Positions 20,539 through 28,125 of a stretch of 64,000 bases of DNA are shown here, piece by piece (position 1 is the first letter of the stretch; every line of letters begins with the position of its first letter). The notes beneath the pieces are model-generated. The model was given only the letters and a program-made list of their open reading frames with translations, was not told the origin of the DNA and ran no database searches. Origin of the DNA: Stenotrophomonas sp. SY1 (GTDB lineage Bacteria; Pseudomonadota; Gammaproteobacteria; Xanthomonadales; Xanthomonadaceae); assembly GCF_021202945.1 (NCBI RefSeq), contig NZ_JAJOYR010000001.1, positions 1,364,001 through 1,428,000 of the forward strand. The letters are read 5' to 3'. The position numbers and the translations under genes were made by a program.

Positions 20539-20617
20539 AAAACCGGGGTCAGAGTCGTGTTTCGCTCTGATCCCGCTTCTGCTTGCTTTGCCGCAACCCG
20601 ACTCTGACCCCGGTTTT
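20539..20617. repeat. Palindromic mini-element after hrpA, possible bidirectional terminator
   Basis: Arms at 20539-20562 and 20594-20617 (AAAACCGGGGTCAGAGTCG and near-complement) flank 31 nt. The element begins 2 bp after the hrpA stop and ends 10 bp before the stop of the convergent gene at 20628. The stem ends in AAAA/TTTT, so it could terminate both transcripts. Confidence 0.8.
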
Positions 20618-20627
20618 GATCCTGCTC

Positions 20628-21176
20628 TCAGCGCGCCGAGCGGTGCTGTTCCAGGCACCGTTGGCGGGCAGCATTCATCTGTGCGTGGGCATTGCCGTGT
20701 TCGCGGCTGATGGCCTGCCGGAAGGTTGCCATGCGCGTGCGTAGCGCCTGGCTGCGCTGCGCATCCGGCGCGTTGGCCAGTTGCTCGTTGAGCAGGGTCA
20801 TCTGTTGTTGCAGCGTGCTGACGCGGTCGTTCGACGGGCCGTAGACCGAAGCAGTGGCGTTGGCGATGCAACTGCGTTCTGCTGCGCGGCTTTCTTCGGC
20901 TGCCTTGGCGTTTGCAGCGCTGGCTGCCGATGGCGCGGATGAAGAGCCTTCGGCAGACGGCTCCGAGCCTTCGACCGAGGCTTCAGCCGAAGCCTGCCCC
21001 GACGCGGCCACCGGTGTGGGCGCGGTGTGTTCGCGCAGTTTCATCGGCTCGGCGCGGGCATCGCAGGGATGCTCGGAGTACATCGTCTCACCGGATTTGC
21101 CCTTGCACTTGTAAACCTGTGCCATGGCGGTGGTTGGAAGCAGCAGCAACAGCAGGGTCAGGAAAATCGCGGGCAT
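20628..21176 (-). CDS. Exported DUF4124-type protein
   Basis: A 182-residue protein of unknown function. The ATG at 21176 is chosen because it opens a clear signal peptide (MPAIFLTLLLLLLPTTAMA) followed by QVYKCKGKSGETMYSEHPC, the short Cys-containing motif of the DUF4124 family. The middle is a low-complexity Ala/Ser/Glu linker (about residues 55-95), and the C-terminal part is helical with two further cysteines. It is convergent with hrpA and lies 95 bp downstream of another exported protein on the same strand. Probable location: periplasm. No specific role can be given. Confidence 0.75.
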   Translation of the reverse strand: MPAIFLTLLLLLLPTTAMAQVYKCKGKSGETMYSEHPCDARAEPMKLREHTAPTPVAASGQASAEASVEGSEPSAEGSSSAPSAASAANAKAAEESRAAERSCIANATASVYGPSNDRVSTLQQQMTLLNEQLANAPDAQRSQALRTRMATFRQAISREHGNAHAQMNAARQRCLEQHRSAR

Positions 21177-21271
21177 GTCATCAAGGTATCGACGGGCGCC
21201 GGGGCGCGGCAGGAGGTGCCCGGCGCAGGGCCGGGCAAGGTGACTGAAGCGTGAGCCGAACGGGTGCAGGG

Positions 21272-21787
21272 TTACTTGGTGCGACGAACCTTGGCACGGG
21301 TGTTGAGGCCGTCCACCTGCATGTACCAAACGCCCATCAGGCCGGGCGTCATGCGTACCTGCGGCGCCTGTTTGCGTACGCCGGCGGCGCTTGCGTCGTC
21401 CGTCTGCTCCCAGACCTGGTTGTTGTCCAGGGTGTACTGGCGGCCCTTGCCAAAGCCGCTGAAGTCACCGCTCAGCCGGGCAACGATCGGCTCGTTGGAG
21501 CCAAAGTCGTAGAAGCCGCGGTTCTTCACGATCACTTCCTGGCGGCCTTCCTCGCGGGCCTGTTCCAGCACGCTGCTGGTGGCCTGCTCGACCTTGCCCT
21601 GCAACCAGCGGTTGAGCGTGGCCAGTTCGGCGGCGCTGAGCTTGTCCAGGCCGGCAGCCTTGAACTCGTCGGTGGACATCTGCTGCTGCAGATCGCCGTG
21701 CACCACGCGCTGGGCATGGGCATCGATGAACGGGGACACGGACAGGACGGTGAAGGCAAACAGGGCAGTCAGGCGCGGCAGCTTCAT
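21272..21787 (-). CDS. Exported protein of unknown function
   Basis: 171 residues from the ATG at 21787, beginning with a signal peptide (MKLPRLTALFAFTVLSVSPF ... AHA-Q). The mature part has a helical segment (LSAAELATLNRWLQGKVEQ), a small beta-rich part (FYDFGSNEPIVARLSGDFSGFG, YTLDNNQVWEQTD) and a basic C-terminus. I recognise no catalytic motif. The arrangement LSAAELATLNRWL followed by GRYxLxNxQVWxQ recurs in small Xanthomonadaceae periplasmic proteins of unknown role. It is divergent from relA, with 54 bp between the starts. Confidence 0.75.
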   Translation of the reverse strand: MKLPRLTALFAFTVLSVSPFIDAHAQRVVHGDLQQQMSTDEFKAAGLDKLSAAELATLNRWLQGKVEQATSSVLEQAREEGRQEVIVKNRGFYDFGSNEPIVARLSGDFSGFGKGRQYTLDNNQVWEQTDDASAAGVRKQAPQVRMTPGLMGVWYMQVDGLNTRAKVRRTK

Positions 21788-21841
21788 GAACGATTGTTCC
21801 CGGAGACGGTTGGGCGCTAGTGTAGGGGCATCCGTCTGCAA

Positions 21842-24007
21842 TTGAATGCTGTGAACCGCACCTCCTCCCCCGGCCTGGATACGCTGCTGCAGCGTGCCTC
21901 CACCCGCGCCCTGTCCGAACCGCTGCGACAGGCGCTGCTGGCGTGCTGGCAGCACCCCGATCTCGATCAGACCCCGCGCCTGGCCTGGCCAGTGCTGGCC
22001 GATACGCTGGACTCGCTGGCGCTGTTGTCGGCCGACGAAAGCGTGATTGTGTCCGCGCTGTTGTTCGACCTGCCGGGTCTGCGCTCGCATCTGCATGAAC
22101 TGCCCTTGGGCGTTGGCGCCGCAGCGGTGACCGGCCTGCTCGACGGCCAGGAAGCGGCCGACCAGGTGTGGGCGTTGCATGCCGGGCGCGAAGCCGGACG
22201 CAATTCCGAAGGGCTGCGGCGGCTGCTGCTGTCCATCATCCACGACCTGCGGGTGGTGCCGATCCTGCTGTCGCGGCAGCTGGCCTGCATGCGTGCGGCC
22301 GACAGGCTGCCCGAGGACGAGCGCCGCGCGCTGGCGCAGCTGACCCGCGACATCCACGCGCCGTTGGCCAACCGGCTGGGCATCTGGCAGCTGAAGTGGG
22401 AGTTGGAAGACCTGGCGTTCCGCTTCCTGGAACCTGAAACCTACCGCCACATCGCCCGCGAGGTGGACGAAACCCGCGTCGCCCGCGAGCGCTACGTGGA
22501 TGCGGTGAAGAAGAAGCTGTCCGCCGCCTTGGACGAGCAGGGTATCCGTGGCGAAGTCAGTGGCCGGCCGAAGCACATCTACAGCATCTGGCGGAAGATG
22601 CAGAAGAAGCATCTCGCGTTCCAGCAGCTGTACGACCTGCGCGCGGTGCGGGTGATGGTGGACGACGTGGCTGCGTGCTACGCCACGCTGGGCGTGGTGC
22701 ATGCGTTGTGGGCGCCCATTCCCAGCGAGTTCGACGACTACATCGCCCGGCCCAAGGCCAACGATTACCGCTCGTTGCACACGGCGGTGATCGGCCCGGA
22801 AGGGCGCACCATCGAAGTGCAGATCCGTACCCACGAAATGCACGCACAGGCCGAGCTGGGCGTGGCCGCGCACTGGAAGTACAAGGAAGGCGGCAAGGGC
22901 GCGGAAAAGGCTTTTGATCGCAAGATCACCTGGATGCGGCAACTGCTGGAGCAGGCGCAGGACCCGGGCAATCCCGAGGACCTGGCCGGCGCACTGGATG
23001 CCGAGCTGGTTGAAGACCGGGTCTACGCACTGAGCCCCAAGGGCGAGGTGATGGACCTGCCAGCTGGCGCCACGCCGCTGGATTTTGCGTACCACGTACA
23101 CACCATGGTCGGGCACCGTTGCCGTGGCGCGAAGATCAACGGCCGCATCGTGCCGCTGACCTACCGTCTGCGCAGCGGCGACCGGGTCGAAATCCTGACC
23201 GGCAAGGAAGCTGATCCCCGGCGCGACTGGCTGTTGCCGGCCAACGGCTTCCTGGCCAGCGGGCGTTCGCGCGAGAAGGTCCGCAGCTGGTTCCACAAGC
23301 TGGACCGCGCACGCAACGTGCAGGCCGGCCGTGACCTGTTGGACCGTGAACTCAAACGATTGGGTCTGCAGCATTCGGACCTGATGGTGGCCGCCCGCAA
23401 GTTCCACGCCGACAGCGTGGATGACCTGTATATCCAGGTTGCGCTCGGTGATACCGGCCCCAACCAGGTCAGTCGTGCCCTGCTGGAAGCGGAAAGGGCA
23501 GCCCAGGCACCGGCAGCACCGGCCTTGCCCAGGCCGACTGCCAGACGCGGCAGCACCGGCAAATCCGATTTCACGGTGGAAGGCGTGGGCAACCTGCTGG
23601 TGCAGTTGGCGCGCTGCTGCCAGCCGGTGGCCGGCGAACCGATCAGCGGCTATCTCACCCGCACCCGCGGCGTCACCGTGCATCGGGCCGATTGCGTGGC
23701 GCTGGCGCGTTTGTCGGCCGCTCACCCGGAGCGGGTGATGCCGGTGGAATGGGGGCGTACCGGCGCCAGCTACGAAGTGGACGTGATGGTGCGCGCGGTC
23801 GACCGGCGCTGGTTGCTCAAGGACATCACCAACCTGATCGCACAGGAAGACGCCTACGTCATCGAGATCAACAGCGACAACGTGCGTGAGAGTGGGCGCG
23901 TGCAGCTGCGGCTGCGGTTGAAGGTGAGCGACTACGGGCAGTTGTCCACGTTGCTGGGCAAGCTGGATGCACTGCCGGGTGTGGACGAGGCACGCCGGTT
24001 GGGGTGA
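21842..24007 (+). CDS. relA: RelA-type (p)ppGpp synthetase
   Basis: Stringent-response enzyme of 721 residues that makes (p)ppGpp from ATP and GTP/GDP on ribosomes with uncharged tRNA. The hydrolase domain is degenerate: the HD motif of SpoT/Rel proteins is replaced by LLFDLPG (Phe75). The synthetase domain has GRPKHIYSIWRKMQKK and EFDDYIARPKANDYRSLHT. The EFDD signature at 296-299 marks monofunctional RelA; bifunctional enzymes have RFKD. A TGS domain (DRVYALSPKGEVMDLPAGAT) and a C-terminal regulatory half with a Cys-rich segment (LARCCQP) and an ACT domain follow. The start is a TTG at 21842 or a GTG at 21851; no good ATG exists. The gene stands alone. Confidence 0.95.
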   Translation: MNAVNRTSSPGLDTLLQRASTRALSEPLRQALLACWQHPDLDQTPRLAWPVLADTLDSLALLSADESVIVSALLFDLPGLRSHLHELPLGVGAAAVTGLLDGQEAADQVWALHAGREAGRNSEGLRRLLLSIIHDLRVVPILLSRQLACMRAADRLPEDERRALAQLTRDIHAPLANRLGIWQLKWELEDLAFRFLEPETYRHIAREVDETRVARERYVDAVKKKLSAALDEQGIRGEVSGRPKHIYSIWRKMQKKHLAFQQLYDLRAVRVMVDDVAACYATLGVVHALWAPIPSEFDDYIARPKANDYRSLHTAVIGPEGRTIEVQIRTHEMHAQAELGVAAHWKYKEGGKGAEKAFDRKITWMRQLLEQAQDPGNPEDLAGALDAELVEDRVYALSPKGEVMDLPAGATPLDFAYHVHTMVGHRCRGAKINGRIVPLTYRLRSGDRVEILTGKEADPRRDWLLPANGFLASGRSREKVRSWFHKLDRARNVQAGRDLLDRELKRLGLQHSDLMVAARKFHADSVDDLYIQVALGDTGPNQVSRALLEAERAAQAPAAPALPRPTARRGSTGKSDFTVEGVGNLLVQLARCCQPVAGEPISGYLTRTRGVTVHRADCVALARLSAAHPERVMPVEWGRTGASYEVDVMVRAVDRRWLLKDITNLIAQEDAYVIEINSDNVRESGRVQLRLRLKVSDYGQLSTLLGKLDALPGVDEARRLG

Positions 24008-24152
24008 GCCCGGCAGGCACGCGTTCACTGCGTCGTTGCCGGCTGTATCGTGCCGGTCATGCCGACGCGTGAACATCTGCACTGCTGGCAACGGGCCTGC
24101 GCGACAGCGCTGGCGACGGTTTGTGGACAAGGACTCTGGTTAAGCTGGGCGC

Positions 24153-25700
24153 ATGCGCAGAAAGCGGCAACGAGCCGAACATGGACGGGAAGCACTCGGC
24201 GATCGCCTGCGGTTGTACAGCCGCTGGTGGGTGGCGCGTGGCTGGAGCAGCCCTCGTGCCTGGCGCTGGATCGGCCTGGGTGTGCTGCTGCTGGCGGTGG
24301 TGCTGGTCATCTTCCGCCAGCCACTGGCTGACCGGTTGTGGCCGGAAACCAGGATCCAGCAGTTGCTGGACGAGGGCCAACGTGCGCTGCAACAGGGGCG
24401 GCTGAGCGCGTCCGATGGCAGCGGAGCGCGCGAGTTGTTCCAGGCCGCCGCCGCGCTGGACCCTGATCGCAGCGACGTACAGAACGCGCTGGTGCGCACT
24501 GGTCAGGCGGCGCTGGAACGGGCGCGACGACAACTGGCTGCCGGCGACCACGATGGTGCGGCAGTCGCCCTGGAACTGGCGCGGCAACTGCAGGTGTCAG
24601 CCACCGATATCGAACAGGTCGCAGCCACCGCGCAGCGTGCGGCCAGTGACCGTGACGGTCTCGAGCAACTGTTGCAGCAGGCCGAAGCGGCCCAGGCACA
24701 GGGACGGCTTGATGATGGTCCGGACAGTGCGTTGCCGCTGTACCAGCGCGTGCTGGCACTGCAACCAGACCGGATGCGTGCGCTGGCCGGGCGCGATGAG
24801 GTGCTGTCGGACCTGTTGGCCCAGGCCAATGACGAGATCGCACAGGGAAAGCTCGCCGACGCAGTGGCGACCGTGCAGCGGGTGGAATCCTATGACGGCG
24901 GGCACGCTGATCTGCCGCCGACCAAGGCCGCGCTCAATGCCGCGCTGGATCAGCGCATGCAACAGGCCGAACGCGATCTTGCGCGTGGCCGGCTCGAGCG
25001 CGCCACCACCGGTTTCCAGCAGGTGCTGGCAGTGAACGACAACACCGCCGCGTGGCAGGGATTGCAGCGCATCGCCCGGGCACGGGCGCAGGAAGCCACC
25101 CGGCTGGCAGCGGACTTCCATTTCGAACAGGCCGAACAAGCCCTGTCCCACGCCCGCGAGCTGGCGCCGGACAGCGCCGATGTCGCCAGCGCCAGCCAGG
25201 CCCTGCTGCGCGCTCGCGCGGCACGGCAATCGATGGAGGCCGGTCTGGCGCCTGCCGCACGCGAGCGACGCCTGAAGGAGCTGCTGGCGAAGCTGGAAGT
25301 GGCTGAAGCGCGCCAGCAATGGTTGCTGCCACCGGGCAGCAGTGCCTACGACCATTTCAAGGCGGCACAGGCATTGGCTCCGCAAGACGCACGGGTCAAG
25401 CGCGCCGCCGCGCGCATCCAGCCGGCGGCGCGCAGCTGCCTGGAGGAGAACCTGCGCGGTAACCGCCTGCGCGCGGCGCGTGGTTGCCTGGACGCCTGGC
25501 AGGCGCTGGCTCCGGCTGACCCGGCGTTGGCCCCGGCGCGACGGCGGTTGGCGCAACGCTGGATCGCGGTGGGTAGCGAGCGGCTGGGCATGGGCGATAC
25601 GGCGTTTGCGCAGCAGGCGCTGGAGCAGGCCCAGGAAGTGGATGGCACCGCGCCGGAGATCGGTGCATTCGCCGAACGGGTGCGCGCGGCGATCCCGTAA
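24153..25700 (+). CDS. Membrane-anchored TPR-like protein of unknown function
   Basis: 515 residues. A basic Arg/Trp-rich cytoplasmic N-terminus (about 40 residues) is followed by one transmembrane helix (IGLGVLLLAVVLVIF). The rest is an Ala/Leu/Gln-rich helical solenoid with several TPR-like units (for example ALPLYQRVLALQPD, ATTGFQQVLAVND, EQAEQALSHARELAPDS and FAQQALEQAQEVDGT). The domain is probably periplasmic and probably a scaffold. The gene stands between relA and the glycosyltransferase and shows no operon partner. No catalytic motif was seen. Confidence 0.75.
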   Translation: MRRKRQRAEHGREALGDRLRLYSRWWVARGWSSPRAWRWIGLGVLLLAVVLVIFRQPLADRLWPETRIQQLLDEGQRALQQGRLSASDGSGARELFQAAAALDPDRSDVQNALVRTGQAALERARRQLAAGDHDGAAVALELARQLQVSATDIEQVAATAQRAASDRDGLEQLLQQAEAAQAQGRLDDGPDSALPLYQRVLALQPDRMRALAGRDEVLSDLLAQANDEIAQGKLADAVATVQRVESYDGGHADLPPTKAALNAALDQRMQQAERDLARGRLERATTGFQQVLAVNDNTAAWQGLQRIARARAQEATRLAADFHFEQAEQALSHARELAPDSADVASASQALLRARAARQSMEAGLAPAARERRLKELLAKLEVAEARQQWLLPPGSSAYDHFKAAQALAPQDARVKRAAARIQPAARSCLEENLRGNRLRAARGCLDAWQALAPADPALAPARRRLAQRWIAVGSERLGMGDTAFAQQALEQAQEVDGTAPEIGAFAERVRAAIP

Positions 25701-25717
25701 AGCGATGCGGGATGGTC

Positions 25718-25734
25718 GGATGCCGAAGGCATCC
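25718..25734. terminator. Small hairpin between convergent genes
   Basis: A 7-bp stem (GGATGCC / GGCATCC) with a GAA loop, 17 bp after the TPR protein stop. There is no T-run. Several other short inverted repeats are in the same 205-bp gap. Confidence 0.3.
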
Positions 25735-25905
25735 ATGCAGCGGGGTACGCAGCCAGGCTCGCAGCCGCCTCGTGGCTGACGTGACTTGCCGGCGCGTGCA
25801 GTTCCGGCACCGGCGGGCGCACCGGTCATTCCGTCCGGCGCGTGACACGGACGCGCATCCAATGACGAGATGCGCGTGATGCCCTCAATCCGGGCTGGGG
25901 CGCAG

Positions 25906-28029
25906 TTACGCGCCGCTGGCCGTTGTCGCGGTATCGAAGAACACGCGCCTGACCGCCGCCTGCGCCGCATCCATCGAGAAATGCCGGGCGATGTTGCGCA
26001 GACCGCTTTCGGAAAGCTGCTGCCACAGCACCGGGTCGCGATACAGCCTGACCACGGAATCGGCAAATGCCTGCGCGTCGTCGGCCACCAGCACATCCTC
26101 GCCATCGTGCAGGTGCATGCCTTCCACCGCGCAGGTGGTTGCGACAACCGGCTGGCCGTGAGCCATGCTCAGGTTGACCTTGCCTTTGACCCCGGCTCCG
26201 AAGCGCAGCGGCGCCACGGCGATGCGCTTGCCGTCCATGTATGGGCCCACATCCGGCACGTAGCCATGGACCTGCACGCCGGGTTGGTTCGCGGCCAAGG
26301 CGTAGATGCTGTCCGGCGCATTGGCGCCGATGCAATGGAAGCGGATATCGGGCAGCTGCTGCCGGATCAGCGGGAACACCTCGCCGATGAACCACTGCAT
26401 CGCATCCAGGTTGGGCAGGTGGCCGAAGCCGCCCACGAAGACCAGATCGTCGCGTCGTTCCCAGCCTTCGCCGCCACCGGTTGCTTCATGCAGGTTGGAG
26501 ATCAGTTCGACCTGCACCTGCGGCGCATCCTGGCTCAGTTGCTGTTGCTCGGCGGCGCTGACCAGCACGGTCACGTCGGTGCCCGCCATCACCGCCAGTT
26601 CGCTGGTGCGGGTGCGTTCGGCGCTGCGCAGCAGGCCAGCATCGCCAGCCACTTCGGCACCACGGCGTTCACGCAGGTAATGCAGGTCGACCGTGTCGAA
26701 GACGGTGCGTGCCTGCGGGGCGAACTGGCGCACCAGTGCCAGGCATTCGTTGGCGACGTGGTAACGGACCATCATCACCACCGAGAAACGTCGGCCGTTA
26801 TCGCGCAGCCAACTGGCCACGCCCTTCAGGAACGGCGCATGCCAGACTTCCACGCCCAGTGCTTGCAGCGCCTCGGTGGCCTTGCCGGCGTGTTCGCCGC
26901 GGGTCGGTACGAACACGACATGCGCGCCATCGGCCAGCAGCATGCGGATCAGGTTGAACTGGCGCAGCGACGCCGAGTCGCGGTCCGGCTGCGGAACCGA
27001 CTCATCCAGAATCAGGATCTGGCGCTGGCTGCGGTGCTGGTTGGCCGGCGCCGGGACGCTGCCGGGAGGCAGCTGCTGCGTCAGCGCATCGCGCCACTTG
27101 TCGGCAAACACCTGCTGGTTGCGGACCTGGTAGGCCTTGACCCCGCTGCTGGTGTCGGTGCCATTGCTGGTGCCTTCGTCATGCACCACGCGGCTGGCGG
27201 GCTGCACCAGTACGCGCTGGCCGGCGGCACGCACCTTGAACGCCAGGTCGGTGTCTTCGTAGTAGGCCGGTGCGTAGCGCGTATCCAGCCCGCCAAGCTG
27301 CTCGAACAGGTCACGGGGAATGGCCAGTGCCGCACCGGAGCAGTAATCGGTGTCGCGCAGGGAGGTAAAGCGCGGGTCTTCGGCGGACTCGAAGCGGCCG
27401 TAGCTCCAGCAGCTGCCATCGGCGAACACCACGCCGCCGGACTCCTGCAGGCGTCCATCCGGGTAAAGCAGCTGCGAACCGACCAGGCCGGCGTTGGGGA
27501 CGTTGCTGAAGGTATCGAGCAGTGCGTCCAGCCAGCCCGGCTGCGGAATGGTGTCGTTGTTCAACAGCACTACGTAACGGCCGCGGCTCAGGCGCAAGCC
27601 ATCGTTGCAGGCGGCGATGAAGCCACCATTGCGTTCGCGCACGTGGTAACGCAGGCCGTCGATCTGGGGCATCCATTGGCCGGTCTCGTCACTGCTGCCG
27701 TCGTCCACCACCAGGATCTCGCAGGCGGTGACCGGCGGATGGGCGGCGAGAGCGCGCAGGCAGGCCAGGGTGTGGGCGCAGTGGTTGTAGACGGGAATGA
27801 CGATGCTGGCCTGCGGCTGCGCGCTTGCCGGCACGCTGAACGGCGCGAATGGTGCCGGCTCGGGCAGGAACAAGGGCTCGCGACGCGGCGGCGGCTGCCT
27901 GCGGGCATGAACCCCGACCCGGTTCAGGGTGGCGCGCCAACCGCGCGTGCGCAGGCTCGCCAGAGCGCGGCGGATCAGGCCGGTGATGCGCTTGAGGTGG
28001 TAGCGCGCGTCGGCCAGTGACATCGACAT
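25906..28029 (-). CDS. Two-domain glycosyltransferase (GT2 plus GT4-like)
   Basis: A predicted cytoplasmic enzyme of 707 residues that transfers sugars onto a surface polysaccharide or glycoprotein; the substrate is unknown. The ATG at 28029 (MSMSLADARYHLKRI) has a GGAG about 8 bp upstream. The N-terminal GT-A domain (about 73-320) has ASIVIPVYNH, the DDGSS motif, LNNDT in place of DxD and a YYEDTDLAFKVRAAG acceptor-site motif. The C-terminal GT-B domain (about 370-700) has the GT4-like patterns FVGGFGHLPNLDAM, APLRFGAGVKGKVN and QPVVATTCAVEG. Such fusions occur in O-antigen, exopolysaccharide and flagellin glycosylation loci, but here the gene stands alone beside mrcB. Start upstream of 28029 is unlikely because the reading enters mrcB on the other strand. 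Confidence 0.88.
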   Translation of the reverse strand: MSMSLADARYHLKRITGLIRRALASLRTRGWRATLNRVGVHARRQPPPRREPLFLPEPAPFAPFSVPASAQPQASIVIPVYNHCAHTLACLRALAAHPPVTACEILVVDDGSSDETGQWMPQIDGLRYHVRERNGGFIAACNDGLRLSRGRYVVLLNNDTIPQPGWLDALLDTFSNVPNAGLVGSQLLYPDGRLQESGGVVFADGSCWSYGRFESAEDPRFTSLRDTDYCSGAALAIPRDLFEQLGGLDTRYAPAYYEDTDLAFKVRAAGQRVLVQPASRVVHDEGTSNGTDTSSGVKAYQVRNQQVFADKWRDALTQQLPPGSVPAPANQHRSQRQILILDESVPQPDRDSASLRQFNLIRMLLADGAHVVFVPTRGEHAGKATEALQALGVEVWHAPFLKGVASWLRDNGRRFSVVMMVRYHVANECLALVRQFAPQARTVFDTVDLHYLRERRGAEVAGDAGLLRSAERTRTSELAVMAGTDVTVLVSAAEQQQLSQDAPQVQVELISNLHEATGGGEGWERRDDLVFVGGFGHLPNLDAMQWFIGEVFPLIRQQLPDIRFHCIGANAPDSIYALAANQPGVQVHGYVPDVGPYMDGKRIAVAPLRFGAGVKGKVNLSMAHGQPVVATTCAVEGMHLHDGEDVLVADDAQAFADSVVRLYRDPVLWQQLSESGLRNIARHFSMDAAQAAVRRVFFDTATTASGA

Positions 28030-28125
28030 TGCGTTGGAACTCCAGCTTAAGCAGGGGGGAGCCTTTCGCCGCGCCAAAGCTTGGGCCTGCGTTAGACTCC
28101 TGACAAACCACATTCTCGCATCCCA

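Noticed and set aside
21788-24130. Long minus-strand frame covering relA
   Set aside because: Only its last part, from the ATG at 21787, is a real gene; the rest is the complement of relA.
25870-28020. A 716-codon plus-strand frame opposite the glycosyltransferase
   Set aside because: No ribosome-binding site or domain; the minus strand has two clear glycosyltransferase folds.
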